Below are positions 44,451-53,944 of a stretch of 64,000 bases of DNA, one piece after another. Where the stretch lies: positions 62,001-126,000 of the forward strand of contig NZ_PYFT01000002.1 of the NCBI RefSeq assembly GCF_003023845.1, written 5' to 3'. Source of the stretch: Adhaeribacter arboris. Its GTDB lineage: Bacteria > Bacteroidota > Bacteroidia > Cytophagales > Hymenobacteraceae. Both the position numbers and the translations under genes were made by a program. The notes below the pieces were generated by a model that saw nothing but the letters and a program-made list of their open reading frames with translations, ran no database searches and was not told where the DNA came from. Each line of letters begins with the position of its first letter. Position 1 is the stretch's first letter.

Positions 44451-45036
44451 GCTCCAAGTCTTTATTCACAACCGTTTTCCAGTTTTTAATTATTAATCCG
44501 TGCGGATTATTCACCGTGCGTGGCACGTCCTGAATATCCCCTTCGGTTACCAAAAGCCTTTTAAGAATGGAAGTTTCCCGCTCTACCCGCTGTTTGGCAT
44601 AGTACCGGAAATGCCGGTTCTGATCCAATACAATGCTGTCAGTTTGGATGGTTAGCAGAGCTGAGCTGGCCAGGATGGAATTATAATACCCTTTTTCTTT
44701 AAGGTTATTGTATTGAGCCAATCCGGTTTCATCCACTAGGTACATTGCCTTAGTCAGGTTATTTTTGATGTAGGCGTCATCTGGCGGCAAAGTGAAGAAG
44801 AGTAGGTGAAACATATTAATGTGACTTTCCATTTCCACTTTCCGGTTAGCTCCTAATTCGGTTTGCTGCACCAACAAGGGAACATTATGGTCGATCACGT
44901 ACAACTTTTTGCGCTGTTCGTTGATGAGCGAATAGGCGAAAAAACAAACAATGCCTACCATCACCAGGGCCGTTATGAAACTTCCAATGCTAATGGCAAA
45001 AGCCAGTCTTATCTTACTTTCAATTCTGTTGATCAT
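44428..45036 (-). CDS. traK: Conjugal transfer protein TraK (VirB8-like)
   Basis: This 202-residue protein has one N-terminal membrane helix (IGSFITALVMVGIVCFFAYSL). The periplasmic domain is typical of TraK (VIDHNVPLLVQQTE, then ESHINMFHLLFFTLPPDDAYIKNNL and a basic end with RVERETSILKRLLVTEGDI). TraK is the VirB8-like assembly factor of the Bacteroidota transfer channel. It overlaps the next gene by 23 bp. Confidence 0.9.
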   Translation of the reverse strand: MINRIESKIRLAFAISIGSFITALVMVGIVCFFAYSLINEQRKKLYVIDHNVPLLVQQTELGANRKVEMESHINMFHLLFFTLPPDDAYIKNNLTKAMYLVDETGLAQYNNLKEKGYYNSILASSALLTIQTDSIVLDQNRHFRYYAKQRVERETSILKRLLVTEGDIQDVPRTVNNPHGLIIKNWKTVVNKDLEHEQKKSF

Positions 45037-45059
45037 GTTTGTACTTTTTATAAAATGAA

Positions 45060-46043
45060 TTATTTGATCAGTCCCGTACCCGTTCTTGCCACCGAGCTAA
45101 AGGCTTGACTAACGCCGGTGGTATTAATAATCCAGGTAGATATTACCGGTATGCAGAGCATAGCTAGCGCCGCCATTAACAGCGAAACTAGGTAAAAGCT
45201 AATGTGCCCACTGGAGGAGCCGACGTAAGCAATAAAGAGTTCTTCATTTTCCAACACTGCCTTTAACACTTCAATTTCCCGCTCTTGCCCGTAGCGGACC
45301 AGCACAAATGAAATGGTCATGATGATGTAGGCAATGGTCGAATAAAGACCAACAGAGATGTACCTACCGATCCAGGTAAGGTAAGAGTCGCGGAAGCCAG
45401 GAAAGATACTCAGGGCAAAGGAAAACGGACCGAGAATAACCAGAATAGCAGCGAATATAATCTGAAAAAGAAAGATTATGTAAATGCAAAACTGGAAGAT
45501 AATAATCACGATGTACTCAAACAGGCGCATAAAAGCGAAATTGATTTGAGCGGTCAACATCAGGTAATAACCTTTCATCTTATCGAGTAAAGGAGACAAA
45601 TCTATTCCTAGCTTTTCCATCCAATCTTTATCCTGCGTTTCATCCTTAACCTGCTCGAGATCGCCGGTATCTTCGCTCATTTTCTTGGCTACCTGCTCTA
45701 TCAATCCTAACCTTTCAACGTGACCGTGTTCTACCATATCTATTTGTGCCGAATACATGGTTTTGGCGGTGTCGTTTACTAATTTGATAGGAAAGTTCAT
45801 GACTTCAATGAAAGGCTCCCAAAGCAGGATTACTAGTGCCAGTGCAAATGGCCGCATTAGAGGCATTATCTCAATGGTCTTGTCACCGGCTATCATTTTG
45901 TAAGCCTCCAACGCGAAATAAAGCAGCATTGCAATAGCAGCAATTGCCTGGGCATCAGAGTAAAAATTAAAAGTCAATTCCGCTATGTCCAGATACAAGG
46001 TTTCCATTAAATCGAAAATAGTCTGGTCTATAAGCTCTCTCAT
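45060..46043 (-). CDS. traJ: Conjugal transfer protein TraJ (VirB6-like)
   Basis: This 327-residue protein has about seven hydrophobic segments and the TraJ/TrbL-like core. That core is IIFAAILVILGPFSFALSIFPGFRDSYLTWIGRYISVGLYS, followed by two further helices including VSLLMAALAMLCIPVISTWII. It is the polytopic inner-membrane VirB6-type component of the channel. The gene is 23 bp upstream of traK and 6 bp behind the gene at 46,050. Confidence 0.9.
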   Translation of the reverse strand: MRELIDQTIFDLMETLYLDIAELTFNFYSDAQAIAAIAMLLYFALEAYKMIAGDKTIEIMPLMRPFALALVILLWEPFIEVMNFPIKLVNDTAKTMYSAQIDMVEHGHVERLGLIEQVAKKMSEDTGDLEQVKDETQDKDWMEKLGIDLSPLLDKMKGYYLMLTAQINFAFMRLFEYIVIIIFQFCIYIIFLFQIIFAAILVILGPFSFALSIFPGFRDSYLTWIGRYISVGLYSTIAYIIMTISFVLVRYGQEREIEVLKAVLENEELFIAYVGSSSGHISFYLVSLLMAALAMLCIPVISTWIINTTGVSQAFSSVARTGTGLIK

Positions 46044-46049
46044 TATTTC

Positions 46050-46670
46050 TTATTTTTTAGGGAAGTTTTTACTGGTTTGAAAAAGGCTTATTATTCTCAG
46101 GTAATAACCGCGCAGCGTAGAGAGATCCTCCAGAGCTACCCGAAATCGTTCCGCTTTTTTCGCATCGTCTTGGTAGGCTTCTTTGGTTAATTGGATATCT
46201 GCGTTAATGCGCTCCTGTTCCCCTTTTAAAGCAAGCAGTACATCTAAGCCCACTCCGGCGGTAATGGCTTCGGCATTTAGCCTGGCAATGCGATTGTTGA
46301 GGCCGTTTATTTTATTCTCGTACAGCAGGAACCAACTTTTATTCAGGCTGCGATCCGCCATTTTAAAAAGCTCTTGATCTCGGATTTCCGTTACGTTTTC
46401 ATCCTCTTGCTCAGTATCAGCGGTATTTAAGCGCAAAGCCGCCATAATGGGCAACAGTTGCTTCATATTGCGCCGGTCCGGGCCTTTGCGGTATTTGTTG
46501 TGAAAGAGAATGAAATACCATTTAGGGTTGAACTTGTTCCAACGGGTAATAACTTCTCTTTCTAGTTGGTAACGAGTGTTAGGGCTTTTAACCGGAACAG
46601 GTGGCGTTTGCCCCAAGGCTTCTACCAGAGATAGTAGCAATACCGGTGCTAGTAGTAAAGGCTTTTTCAT
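46050..46670 (-). CDS. Periplasmic protein of the tra operon
   Basis: This 206-residue protein has a signal peptide (MKKPLLLAPVLLLSLVEALGQ) and is mostly helical, with charged residues throughout and two long helices (about 110-195). It occurs between traI and traJ genes in the cluster, 2 bp after the first and 6 bp before the second, so it is a structural or assembly component. I do not assign a VirB equivalent. Confidence 0.75.
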   Translation of the reverse strand: MKKPLLLAPVLLLSLVEALGQTPPVPVKSPNTRYQLEREVITRWNKFNPKWYFILFHNKYRKGPDRRNMKQLLPIMAALRLNTADTEQEDENVTEIRDQELFKMADRSLNKSWFLLYENKINGLNNRIARLNAEAITAGVGLDVLLALKGEQERINADIQLTKEAYQDDAKKAERFRVALEDLSTLRGYYLRIISLFQTSKNFPKK

Positions 46671-46672
46671 GG

Positions 46673-47344
46673 CTACTTTCTCCGGCTTTTGTATTCATCT
46701 ACTAAAGACCTGGCAATAGCAGCACTATTGTTCGGATACCGCAATCCCATTGGATTCATAGCCTTCCATAACCCCGCGTACTTGGCCAACCTCATTTTGC
46801 GATTGATACCAAAGGCTAAGCCGCGCATAATCCTCAGTTCATCTATCACATGGCGAATTAGGGCCAATCGATCCGCATTACTCATCAGGTTTACATCCGT
46901 GCCAATAACAGCTACCTGGTAGATGTAATTAAATAAATCAGCGGTACGATTAATTAGCTCCAGTTCCGTTTTAGCGGCTATAATTGTGAGCTCCGGATCA
47001 CCTTTGGCTGTTTCTAACATTTGCAGCTGATACTTGCCAATGTCCTTAGCAATAGTACTGGCATAGATAATATTCTTACTCTGCCCTATAATAGATTGCA
47101 CAGATTTGAGCGAGTTGTACATCTTTTGCTCCATTTCGTGAATCTGAATCATTTTGAAAGTAATGGCTTTCTGATAACCGGCGATCTGCCCCTCATTGTC
47201 TTTTATATCACTGAGAGCAGCTTGCTGAGCTGAATGATTAATGACCAGGGTAGATACAACAGTTGGATCAAATACTACCTGTTGGGCAAAAAGTCCGTGT
47301 GAGGCAAAAGCCAAAACACTAAGCAGGAAGAGGGGCTTTTTCAT
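46673..47344 (-). CDS. traI: Conjugal transfer protein TraI-like (VirB5-type)
   Basis: This 223-residue protein has a signal peptide (MKKPLFLLSVLAFASHGLFAQ). A long helical region follows (VVFDPTVVSTLVINHSAQQAALSDIKDNEGQ to KMIQIHEMEQKMYNSLKSV), as in the DUF4141/TraI group, which resembles VirB5 pilus-tip proteins. The 5' end overlaps the traG stop by 26 bp. Confidence 0.8.
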   Translation of the reverse strand: MKKPLFLLSVLAFASHGLFAQQVVFDPTVVSTLVINHSAQQAALSDIKDNEGQIAGYQKAITFKMIQIHEMEQKMYNSLKSVQSIIGQSKNIIYASTIAKDIGKYQLQMLETAKGDPELTIIAAKTELELINRTADLFNYIYQVAVIGTDVNLMSNADRLALIRHVIDELRIMRGLAFGINRKMRLAKYAGLWKAMNPMGLRYPNNSAAIARSLVDEYKSRRK

Positions 47345-49763
47345 GAGCTGTTCGGTTTATATAATTGGTGAATTCATTTAGCTTTAATCCGGATTTTTTA
47401 AAATCCTCGACAAAGGCATCTAAGCCATGCTGGTAAGAGGCAAACTTTTGCAGGTATATTTGGAGAGCTTCTTTCTCTTTTCGCTCCGTGGTAAAAGTTA
47501 GGTACTCATGCAGCGACACTTCTACCCCGTACACTTCACCCTTGGCTCCACGCTTGATGTACACTTCTTTGAAGCGTCCGCGGCCTTCCCGATTATCAAG
47601 TTTGTTAATGGTAAAGATCTTGTTTTGCTCGACCTGGTTAAGAGAAAGTAGGTTGGCAATATCCCGAAAGTTATCTTTGAACTTAGTCTGGTCTAGAAGA
47701 CAGATTGTATCGGAGTTATTGATAATACTATTTTTTACCACGGCATTTCCGATGATATCATCCAGCTCTTGGGTTACTACTACCGCTTCTCCCCAGAACT
47801 TTCGCACAGTTTTGTACACATAAAGGATATAACCAGCCATTAGTGGCGAGGCAATGGCTTTCCAGGCCTCTTCAATGATTAAGGCCTTGCGGTTTTTCTT
47901 GTGCCGCATTTTCTGCAAGAACACATCCATGATAATGATCGTCGTGATTGGGAAAAGGATCTTGTGTTCTTTGATGGCATCTATTTCAAATACTATAAAT
48001 TTATCGTCGAACAGGCTAGAGTCCATTTCATTGTTCAGGATAGCGCCGTACTCTCCCTGCAGACAGAACTTCTTCAGAATAAACCGGTAACTCTTGACAT
48101 CAAAGTCAATAGATTCGCTTTCGTTTATTTCCTGAATTTTATTAATTGAAAAATCATAAAAGGACTGGAAAGAAAGGTATTTGGCTGCCCTTTTCTGGTT
48201 GTAGAAATCCTCGTAATAAGCACTAATTACCGATGATAAAACACTGTCTTCAGTTTGATTAATGCTACCATCAGCGCCCTTCCAGAGCAGACTTACCAGC
48301 GATTTAAGGAACTCCCTTTTTTCTTCGTTAAATTCTTCCCGGGCAATCCGAAACGGGTTCATAGTAATCGGTTTTTCTTCGCTGTAGGTAATGTACCGGC
48401 CGCCATAGTATTGACACAGGCCAGAATAGCTGTGCCCAGTATCCACCATAATGATATCCGTGTCCTGCAAAGCGTACTGTCGGATCATGTGATTCATAAA
48501 AAACGACTTACCGGCACCGGAAGGGCCCAGAACAAACTTGTTGCGGTTGTTCATGCGCTGGGTATGAATAGGCATATCGCTAGTATCAATTGCCACCGGA
48601 ATACCTTGCCGGTCTGAAAAAAATATCTGGAAATCAGATTGCTCATTCTTTAGCAGACTTTCTTTAAACATTAGGCAAATGGCCGCATCGGTTGTGGTCT
48701 GGAACTTATCGTAATACTTAAGTTCCTCCTGGTTGCCGGGAATAGCAGATCGAAATAACTCCATTTGGTTAGTTGCATTTCGGGAAGGAATGATGCCGAA
48801 GTTAAATAAGCTGCTTTCAATGTAGTTTGTGGCCCGATCTATCACCTGGTCATTGGCCGAGAGAATAATATTGTAGTGACCAAATACCAACAACTGATTA
48901 TCCTTGGCAATGTCAGCCATTACCCGGTCTATATCGGCCACGGCTAAGTCATTAGCAGGATCCGGCATCGAGGTGTGTTTTTTCTTTTTAGCATTGAGCC
49001 GGGCTAATTCGATTCGTTGGTCCGGAATCTGGATAGTCTGATTATAAGCAATGCAATCGGTACCTGGTATAGAGTGAAGAAAATGCATTAAATCCACGGG
49101 CAAGTTATAGCCTAGATTAAGGTCCGTATGGGGTTTAATGGCAGCGGGAAAGTTTATTTCATCGATATCAATGAGCGAAATACTTTTAATAGTGCGATTG
49201 CCGATCCGGATGCTTTCATCAGTTGCGGAGAAATTATTAAATGAATAAACCTCATCAGAAAAGTTAAAGGCCACAAAGCGATTCAGCAAACTGATAATTT
49301 CCTTTTCTTTCAAAGGTTGGGGCTGTAACCCCCGGCTTTGCAACACATCAATTACCTTGGTAATATTGCGCTCAAAGGTTTTAAAGTCTTTCGCATCATA
49401 GGTAAAAAACTTAGAGCGTTTAGCATTTCGGGTGATAGTGAGATAGGTTGTAATATCCCGGTACTCTCGACCTGTAAAAGCTTCATTATATTTCTGGCTG
49501 AGGTAATCCTCTGACTCCTGACCTTTAAATTTTTTCAGTGCCAGTATATCTAGCTTTTGGATGGTATAACCCGAACCCAAAATCTTGATGATGTTACTGA
49601 AGACGTAATGAAAGTCCGTATAAGCATCTGCATCAGCGGAGTATTGCAGGACAGGATTGGTAATTTTCAATATTACAGAATGGTCACTTTTCTCGTGGAA
49701 AAGAACGTCGTAAGCATAGGTTTGAATGCCTATGAACGGCCGTGAAAATTCTTTGGCTTTCAT
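47319..49763 (-). CDS. traG: Conjugal transfer ATPase TraG (VirB4-like)
   Basis: This 814-residue protein has an N-terminal VirB4-type domain (about 1-400). A RecA-like ATPase follows with Walker A FVLGPSGAGKSFFM (about residue 415) and Walker B KALIIEEAWKAIASP, plus the conserved TQELDDII segment. It energises assembly of the type IV secretion channel. The length is standard for the family. It is flanked by traF (50 bp upstream) and traI (overlapping). Confidence 0.94.
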   Translation of the reverse strand: MKAKEFSRPFIGIQTYAYDVLFHEKSDHSVILKITNPVLQYSADADAYTDFHYVFSNIIKILGSGYTIQKLDILALKKFKGQESEDYLSQKYNEAFTGREYRDITTYLTITRNAKRSKFFTYDAKDFKTFERNITKVIDVLQSRGLQPQPLKEKEIISLLNRFVAFNFSDEVYSFNNFSATDESIRIGNRTIKSISLIDIDEINFPAAIKPHTDLNLGYNLPVDLMHFLHSIPGTDCIAYNQTIQIPDQRIELARLNAKKKKHTSMPDPANDLAVADIDRVMADIAKDNQLLVFGHYNIILSANDQVIDRATNYIESSLFNFGIIPSRNATNQMELFRSAIPGNQEELKYYDKFQTTTDAAICLMFKESLLKNEQSDFQIFFSDRQGIPVAIDTSDMPIHTQRMNNRNKFVLGPSGAGKSFFMNHMIRQYALQDTDIIMVDTGHSYSGLCQYYGGRYITYSEEKPITMNPFRIAREEFNEEKREFLKSLVSLLWKGADGSINQTEDSVLSSVISAYYEDFYNQKRAAKYLSFQSFYDFSINKIQEINESESIDFDVKSYRFILKKFCLQGEYGAILNNEMDSSLFDDKFIVFEIDAIKEHKILFPITTIIIMDVFLQKMRHKKNRKALIIEEAWKAIASPLMAGYILYVYKTVRKFWGEAVVVTQELDDIIGNAVVKNSIINNSDTICLLDQTKFKDNFRDIANLLSLNQVEQNKIFTINKLDNREGRGRFKEVYIKRGAKGEVYGVEVSLHEYLTFTTERKEKEALQIYLQKFASYQHGLDAFVEDFKKSGLKLNEFTNYINRTAHEKAPLPA

Positions 49764-49812
49764 AACTTGTAAAACAGTAATGGATATAAATCAGAGAAGA
49801 AGAAAGCCGGTA

Positions 49813-50115
49813 CTAGCGATTAGAATGCCGCTTGAAATAAGGCGAAACGATGTAGGTACCGTTGGATTTAGTTTTGCTGTGTAAGCCGCCTTTCTGCCGG
49901 CTATGAATAAAACCCATGCCTCCCAAACCAATAACTATTAACCCGATAATGCCGGCAACTGGATGAATTATGGTTGAAAGCAGAATACCAGTCACAAAAG
50001 CAACCAGCAAACAAGCCATTCCCCAATAGATATATTTTCCTTTTAAGGATTTAAAAATAAGGGGCCGTTGCAGCCCCTTATAAACATTAAACCCTGATCC
50101 CTTTTCGGATTCCAT
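49813..50115 (-). CDS. traF: Conjugal transfer protein TraF (DUF4133, VirB3-like)
   Basis: I chose the ATG at 50,115 (100 residues, MESEKGSGFNVYKGLQRPLIFKSLKGKYIYWG). An upstream frame extension to 50,190 runs into traE and lacks homology-like sequence. Two membrane helices follow (WGMACLLVAFVTGILLSTII and VAGIIGLIVIGLGGMGFI). It corresponds to the small VirB3-type inner-membrane protein. The start lies 8 bp from the traE stop. Confidence 0.85.
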   Translation of the reverse strand: MESEKGSGFNVYKGLQRPLIFKSLKGKYIYWGMACLLVAFVTGILLSTIIHPVAGIIGLIVIGLGGMGFIHSRQKGGLHSKTKSNGTYIVSPYFKRHSNR

Positions 50116-50123
50116 GGCGGGAA

Positions 50124-50447
50124 TTACACACCGAAGAAGGCTTTCACAATGGTACCTACTACCATAAGGAATACGCAAGAACCAACCCAACCCATAATTG
50201 ATTTCTGTACGTCATTATCGCCGGAGTTCCATTTAATGTAAACCCGAACACCGCCAACTAAACCGACAATAGCACCAATGATGAGAATTAAATTACCAAT
50301 TGGGTCAATGTAAGTTGTAAGCTCAGAAGCACCGGCATCAATACCCGCCGCACCGCCACCCTGCGCGTTAGCAGTTACAGCATAGGCAATACTCAACACA
50401 AACAATAAGGCTCTCTTGGAGAATTTAGAGAATAAGGTTGTTTTCAT
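50124..50447 (-). CDS. traE: Conjugal transfer protein TraE (DUF4134, VirB2-like)
   Basis: This 107-residue protein has a signal peptide (residues 1-28) and two membrane helices: IDPIGNLILIIGAIVGLVGGVRVYIKW and, after GDNDVQKSIMGW, VGSCVFLMVVGTIVKAFFGV. This is the DUF4134/TraE pattern, resembling VirB2 pilins. It is the first of the membrane-channel genes in the operon. Confidence 0.9.
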   Translation of the reverse strand: MKTTLFSKFSKRALLFVLSIAYAVTANAQGGGAAGIDAGASELTTYIDPIGNLILIIGAIVGLVGGVRVYIKWNSGDNDVQKSIMGWVGSCVFLMVVGTIVKAFFGV

Positions 50448-50480
50448 AAAATTTAAGATAGTTTAAAATTGGGAAACTGA

Positions 50481-50942
50481 TTAAAAGGTAATTGTTGCGG
50501 TCTCCAGCTTTGCTTCATCCTTTAATGATTTGAGAAAATCACTGACAGAAAGCGCCTGCCCCTGGATTGGTATTTCGATGTTGGTTTCTTCCTGGTCTAT
50601 TTCGCTGGCCCAATCATTGGAATAATCCATCGTTTCCACGGTAACTGGCTCTGGAACTCGGGCATCAGAAATACTAGAGCCGGATCCATCGCCAGCAGAA
50701 TTATCAGAAGATATGGGAGGAAAAGAAATTGGGCGTATATCGACAAGTTTATCTTCGTAGTCCTTTGCTTCTACCACCTGCGCGGGTTCTTCTTCGTCCA
50801 TTAAATCCCGAACATTGTACTGCGTAGCGGGTCCCGTGGGAAGCTTTGGGCCACCTGCGATTAGCAGGTCAAAGAGAAAATTTAAACCGTAATAAGCCAA
50901 ATAAACGGCAACAATAGCAATCAAAAAGTTACCCCATTCCAT
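50481..50942 (-). CDS. Single-pass membrane protein at the TraD position
   Basis: This 153-residue protein has one N-terminal membrane helix (FLIAIVAVYLAYYGLNFLFDLLI). A long acidic, low-complexity cytoplasmic or periplasmic tail ends with QALSVSDFLKSLKDEAKLETATITF. A protein of this type between TraC- and TraE-like genes is usual in Bacteroidota clusters and has been called TraD there; the role is unclear. Confidence 0.65.
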   Translation of the reverse strand: MEWGNFLIAIVAVYLAYYGLNFLFDLLIAGGPKLPTGPATQYNVRDLMDEEEPAQVVEAKDYEDKLVDIRPISFPPISSDNSAGDGSGSSISDARVPEPVTVETMDYSNDWASEIDQEETNIEIPIQGQALSVSDFLKSLKDEAKLETATITF

Positions 50943-51010
50943 AAGCTGTCTATCTCAAATTAACTAATGTTAAATTTTATTTAAAATGAGCTAAGGAGGG
51001 ATTGGGAGGA

Positions 51011-51445
51011 TTAATCGAAAAACATATTACCTTTTTTCTTTTCTCTTAAAGCTTTTATCAGGTCCTTATTTTCCAAGAGAAATTGCTTTAAAAGGTAACT
51101 GGCTAATACATTCGAGTTAATTTTAGCTTCTTTTCGTAACAGGTCCAATGCTTCCCCAATATTATCATCGATGTAAACCAAGCGCCGATTAAAAATAAAG
51201 TTTTCCTTTTCGGCCTTCAGTGTATTCCTGATTTTATCAAACCCGTCTTTGCCAGAAATTGCTTTCGGCTTCACATTTACCTCTTTATCCGGAGCAGCGT
51301 TCTTTTTCGCTGGTGCCGCTTGAGGAGCATTGTCTGGTTTTGCTGGAATATCTTCTTCGGGTTTGCCGGCTGCTTGCCCGGTTTCAGTTCCTTCCGGGTT
51401 GTCAATCCGGTTCCTAATCTTATTTAATAGATCCTTGCTCATCAC
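51011..51445 (-). CDS. DUF3408-like DNA-binding protein of the tra region
   Basis: This 144-residue protein has an acidic, proline/alanine-rich N-terminal half (10-75). Its C-terminal ribbon-helix-helix-like domain (RRLVYIDDNIGEALDLLRKEAKINSNVLASYLLKQFLLE) is typical of the DUF3408/TraB-C group. It may partner the ParA-like ATPase encoded just upstream at 51,570. The gap between them (51,446-51,569) is very AT-rich and may hold binding sites. Confidence 0.7.
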   Translation of the reverse strand: MMSKDLLNKIRNRIDNPEGTETGQAAGKPEEDIPAKPDNAPQAAPAKKNAAPDKEVNVKPKAISGKDGFDKIRNTLKAEKENFIFNRRLVYIDDNIGEALDLLRKEAKINSNVLASYLLKQFLLENKDLIKALREKKKGNMFFD

Positions 51446-51569
51446 AAATATACATTTTATGAGTAAATAAAAAAATAAAATACTAATAACATATTATTTT
51501 AAAATTTTTAATGCCTTTACAATATAATATTATACTTATCTAATATTAATAATGTATAAAATAAAATTC

Positions 51570-52196
51570 CTATACTAAATATGAGTCATATATATAATCA
51601 AAGGGTTCTTGGATTAAAGATCTAGCCTCGCTACTGATGGAAACAGTATCAATTCGCTCTAAGGCTACTCGGTCCGGTATTTTCGGGGCTATGGTTCCGT
51701 AAGCGGCTAATACTTCTTTCACCTTTCCTTCAGTTTCGTACTTTACCGTTCCTTTAATTCTGGTGGGCAGGTATACAATCTTAATGTTCGGATTTACGTG
51801 ATGAGCTACTTTGGAAAAAAACAACGAGCTTTCAAAAATAGTCTTTTCGTAGGCAAACGGGCAGATAATTAGGTCCGCATCTTTAATGATGGCTAGCATA
51901 TTATCATCATCAAGCTTACCGGGTGTATCGAGCAAAATATGGCCTTCCGTTTTTACTTCATTCAAGGCATGGGAATACTTAGAATATTCTTCCAAATCCA
52001 CTTTCATCACTTCGTACAATGGGTCATTGGAATACATTTGCTTGTCTTCCTCCCAGCGGGCAAACACTGTTTCCTGGTAATCCATATCGAGAATGATAAT
52101 ATTCTCTTTTTTATCCAGCACTAGGTAATTAGCTAGAAGGGTGGTAATAGTAGATTTACCCACACCTCCTTTTTGGTTAGCAATTATGATTTTCAT
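51570..52196 (-). CDS. ParA-like ATPase (TraA type)
   Basis: This 208-residue protein has the deviant Walker A NQKGGVGKST (residues 7-16), LDMDYQETVFARW (Walker A' region) and HILLDTPG (Walker B). It is shorter than chromosomal ParA and typical of the MinD/ParA proteins opening Bacteroidota tra operons. It probably positions the transfer apparatus or relaxosome rather than segregating the plasmid, since a second ParA at 57,072 sits by the replication gene. It starts 20 bp downstream of the relaxase stop. Confidence 0.88.
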   Translation of the reverse strand: MKIIIANQKGGVGKSTITTLLANYLVLDKKENIIILDMDYQETVFARWEEDKQMYSNDPLYEVMKVDLEEYSKYSHALNEVKTEGHILLDTPGKLDDDNMLAIIKDADLIICPFAYEKTIFESSLFFSKVAHHVNPNIKIVYLPTRIKGTVKYETEGKVKEVLAAYGTIAPKIPDRVALERIDTVSISSEARSLIQEPFDYIYDSYLV

Positions 52197-52216
52197 TGGT
52201 TTTATGGTTTAGGTGA

Positions 52217-53806
52217 TTAATCTTTTCGTTTCCGCTTTCTCTTTTTCTCTGGATGCTCTTCCGAATTATCCTGCAGAACCTCGAACACTAGGCCAGCTAC
52301 TTCAGCAAAGGTTCCGCTGCTATATTCCAGTTGGTGGCTATATTGGTTCTGATTTATCCGGTCGCAGTCAATAACCTCCACTGTGCTGTAATCCGGTGCT
52401 GTTGACATCAACTGAGCCATATTGTACAGAGTATGATTCTTTTGATCTATGAGGTAAACCGTATTTGATTTTCTAGCAAAGGAATATTTATTCTCCTCAG
52501 CAATATCTCCTAGGTCTTTACCCGTAGCTAGTAAACTAGTTAGCTTATCTGAAAGGATCATTGTCTGCTCCCCATGTTTATTCTTTTCTCCCGAGATGAG
52601 TTGAGATAACACTATAGCATCTTCCTTTCTTAAAAACATAGCTTTGCAAATCACTTCCACTTCATCCGGAGTAGTCGTAGTAAATTTCTGCGCTTCAAAC
52701 AACCTATCATTGTAAAGCAGCTGTTTCATTCTTTCTTTTGAAACCGAAAAGCTGGTTTTATTTTCCCCCCAAATTTTTACCACTCCATTACTGTTGAGCT
52801 CAAAACCAAGCTTTAATAATTGTGCTTTAACCTCCCGGTACCGCAGCACTTTATTATTTTCTTCATTGGCTAAAGTATCAATTACTTCAGCTCCGGCCTT
52901 TAACTGATCTTGTCGCGTTGGCAACGTGAGTAAAGCAGCTAAGGGCATTACTTGAGAACCTTTGAAGACTTGCTCTTTTGCATGATCAATAATCGTGTAG
53001 CCGTAAGGAATATTCTTACCCTTAGCGGTGTGAAATATTATTTCTGCTCCGAATTTTGATTGCATGAATTCCGTAAATTTTTCCGGAGTTAAAGCAGGTT
53101 TGTATTTAATGAATAAAGCCTTCAATTGGTGACTCCGATCCGTGGGCTCCACATAGTTTTTAATTTTATCATCAACCTGGGTTTTAGAAATAGAGTGTTG
53201 CACTTCGCCTCCGCGGATGAATTGATAATCTTCGGCCTTTACCGTTACTGTTAAACCTTGAGACTCTAGCAACATCTTAAACTGAGCCTCAGAGGAAAAA
53301 TTATAACGTAAAGACTTAGTAACCTGCTCTACAGGTTGCTGGCCAAGGCCTTTACCTAATATTTTTTTTATTGCAGCCTGGGAGCGGTGTCGCTCAAAGG
53401 AATCATTAATTTTCCGGCCGGATTCATCTACCCTGCTTGAAACAATATGCACGTGATTATTGGCGGTATCTTTATGAAAATAGAGCAGGTAAGGATTATT
53501 TATGTAACCCATCTTTTCCAGGTACTGTTCGGCGATGGCTTTTAACTCCAAACCAGAATATTCCCTGCCTTCGCAGGAAATAACCGCGTGAAATTGGGGT
53601 TTATCGATCATACCTCTTTCATTGGTAGACCAGGCTTTAAAAAATTGCTGGTACTCATGGACAGCTCGGCTCCTGGCGCTCCCATTTAATTCCAGAAGAC
53701 CGAAATTTTCTACAGCCAACGGTTCAGCAGTGCCTAAACTGACTTTACTTTCATTATATTCTACTCCTGAAAAACTACCGGCAGAAGAAAGAATTTTTAC
53801 AATCAT
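52217..53806 (-). CDS. Relaxase/mobilization nuclease (MobB-like, MOBP type)
   Basis: This 529-residue protein has the relaxase metal motif HKDTANNHVH (residues 111-120; H111, D113, H118, H120) and a likely catalytic Tyr in the N-terminal part. HVHIVSSRVDESGRKINDSFERHRS follows, conserved in Bacteroides MobB/BmgA-type relaxases. The C-terminal half (about 300-529) is long and ends in a basic tail. It nicks oriT and leads the strand into the recipient. It lies 138 bp behind the mobC-like gene, with an inverted repeat in the gap. Confidence 0.9.
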   Translation of the reverse strand: MIVKILSSAGSFSGVEYNESKVSLGTAEPLAVENFGLLELNGSARSRAVHEYQQFFKAWSTNERGMIDKPQFHAVISCEGREYSGLELKAIAEQYLEKMGYINNPYLLYFHKDTANNHVHIVSSRVDESGRKINDSFERHRSQAAIKKILGKGLGQQPVEQVTKSLRYNFSSEAQFKMLLESQGLTVTVKAEDYQFIRGGEVQHSISKTQVDDKIKNYVEPTDRSHQLKALFIKYKPALTPEKFTEFMQSKFGAEIIFHTAKGKNIPYGYTIIDHAKEQVFKGSQVMPLAALLTLPTRQDQLKAGAEVIDTLANEENNKVLRYREVKAQLLKLGFELNSNGVVKIWGENKTSFSVSKERMKQLLYNDRLFEAQKFTTTTPDEVEVICKAMFLRKEDAIVLSQLISGEKNKHGEQTMILSDKLTSLLATGKDLGDIAEENKYSFARKSNTVYLIDQKNHTLYNMAQLMSTAPDYSTVEVIDCDRINQNQYSHQLEYSSGTFAEVAGLVFEVLQDNSEEHPEKKRKRKRKD

Positions 53807-53893
53807 GCATTTTTAACTATTAAATTGAACAACAAGCATTAAACAATGAACAATGAATAATAAACAATGCACATTACAGGCAAAGAAAATGAA

Positions 53894-53926
53894 CATTACG
53901 CAATGCTTATTAAACATTGCGTAATG
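53894..53926. repeat. 12-bp perfect inverted repeat between the mob genes
   Basis: CATTACGCAATG (53,894-53,905) and CATTGCGTAATG (53,915-53,926) form a perfect stem with a 9-nt loop. Several AACAATG words precede it (53,840-53,870). It could be part of oriT, a relaxosome operator or an attenuator between mobC and the relaxase gene. Confidence 0.6.
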
Positions 53927-53944
53927 AGCAGTGCACATCAAACA

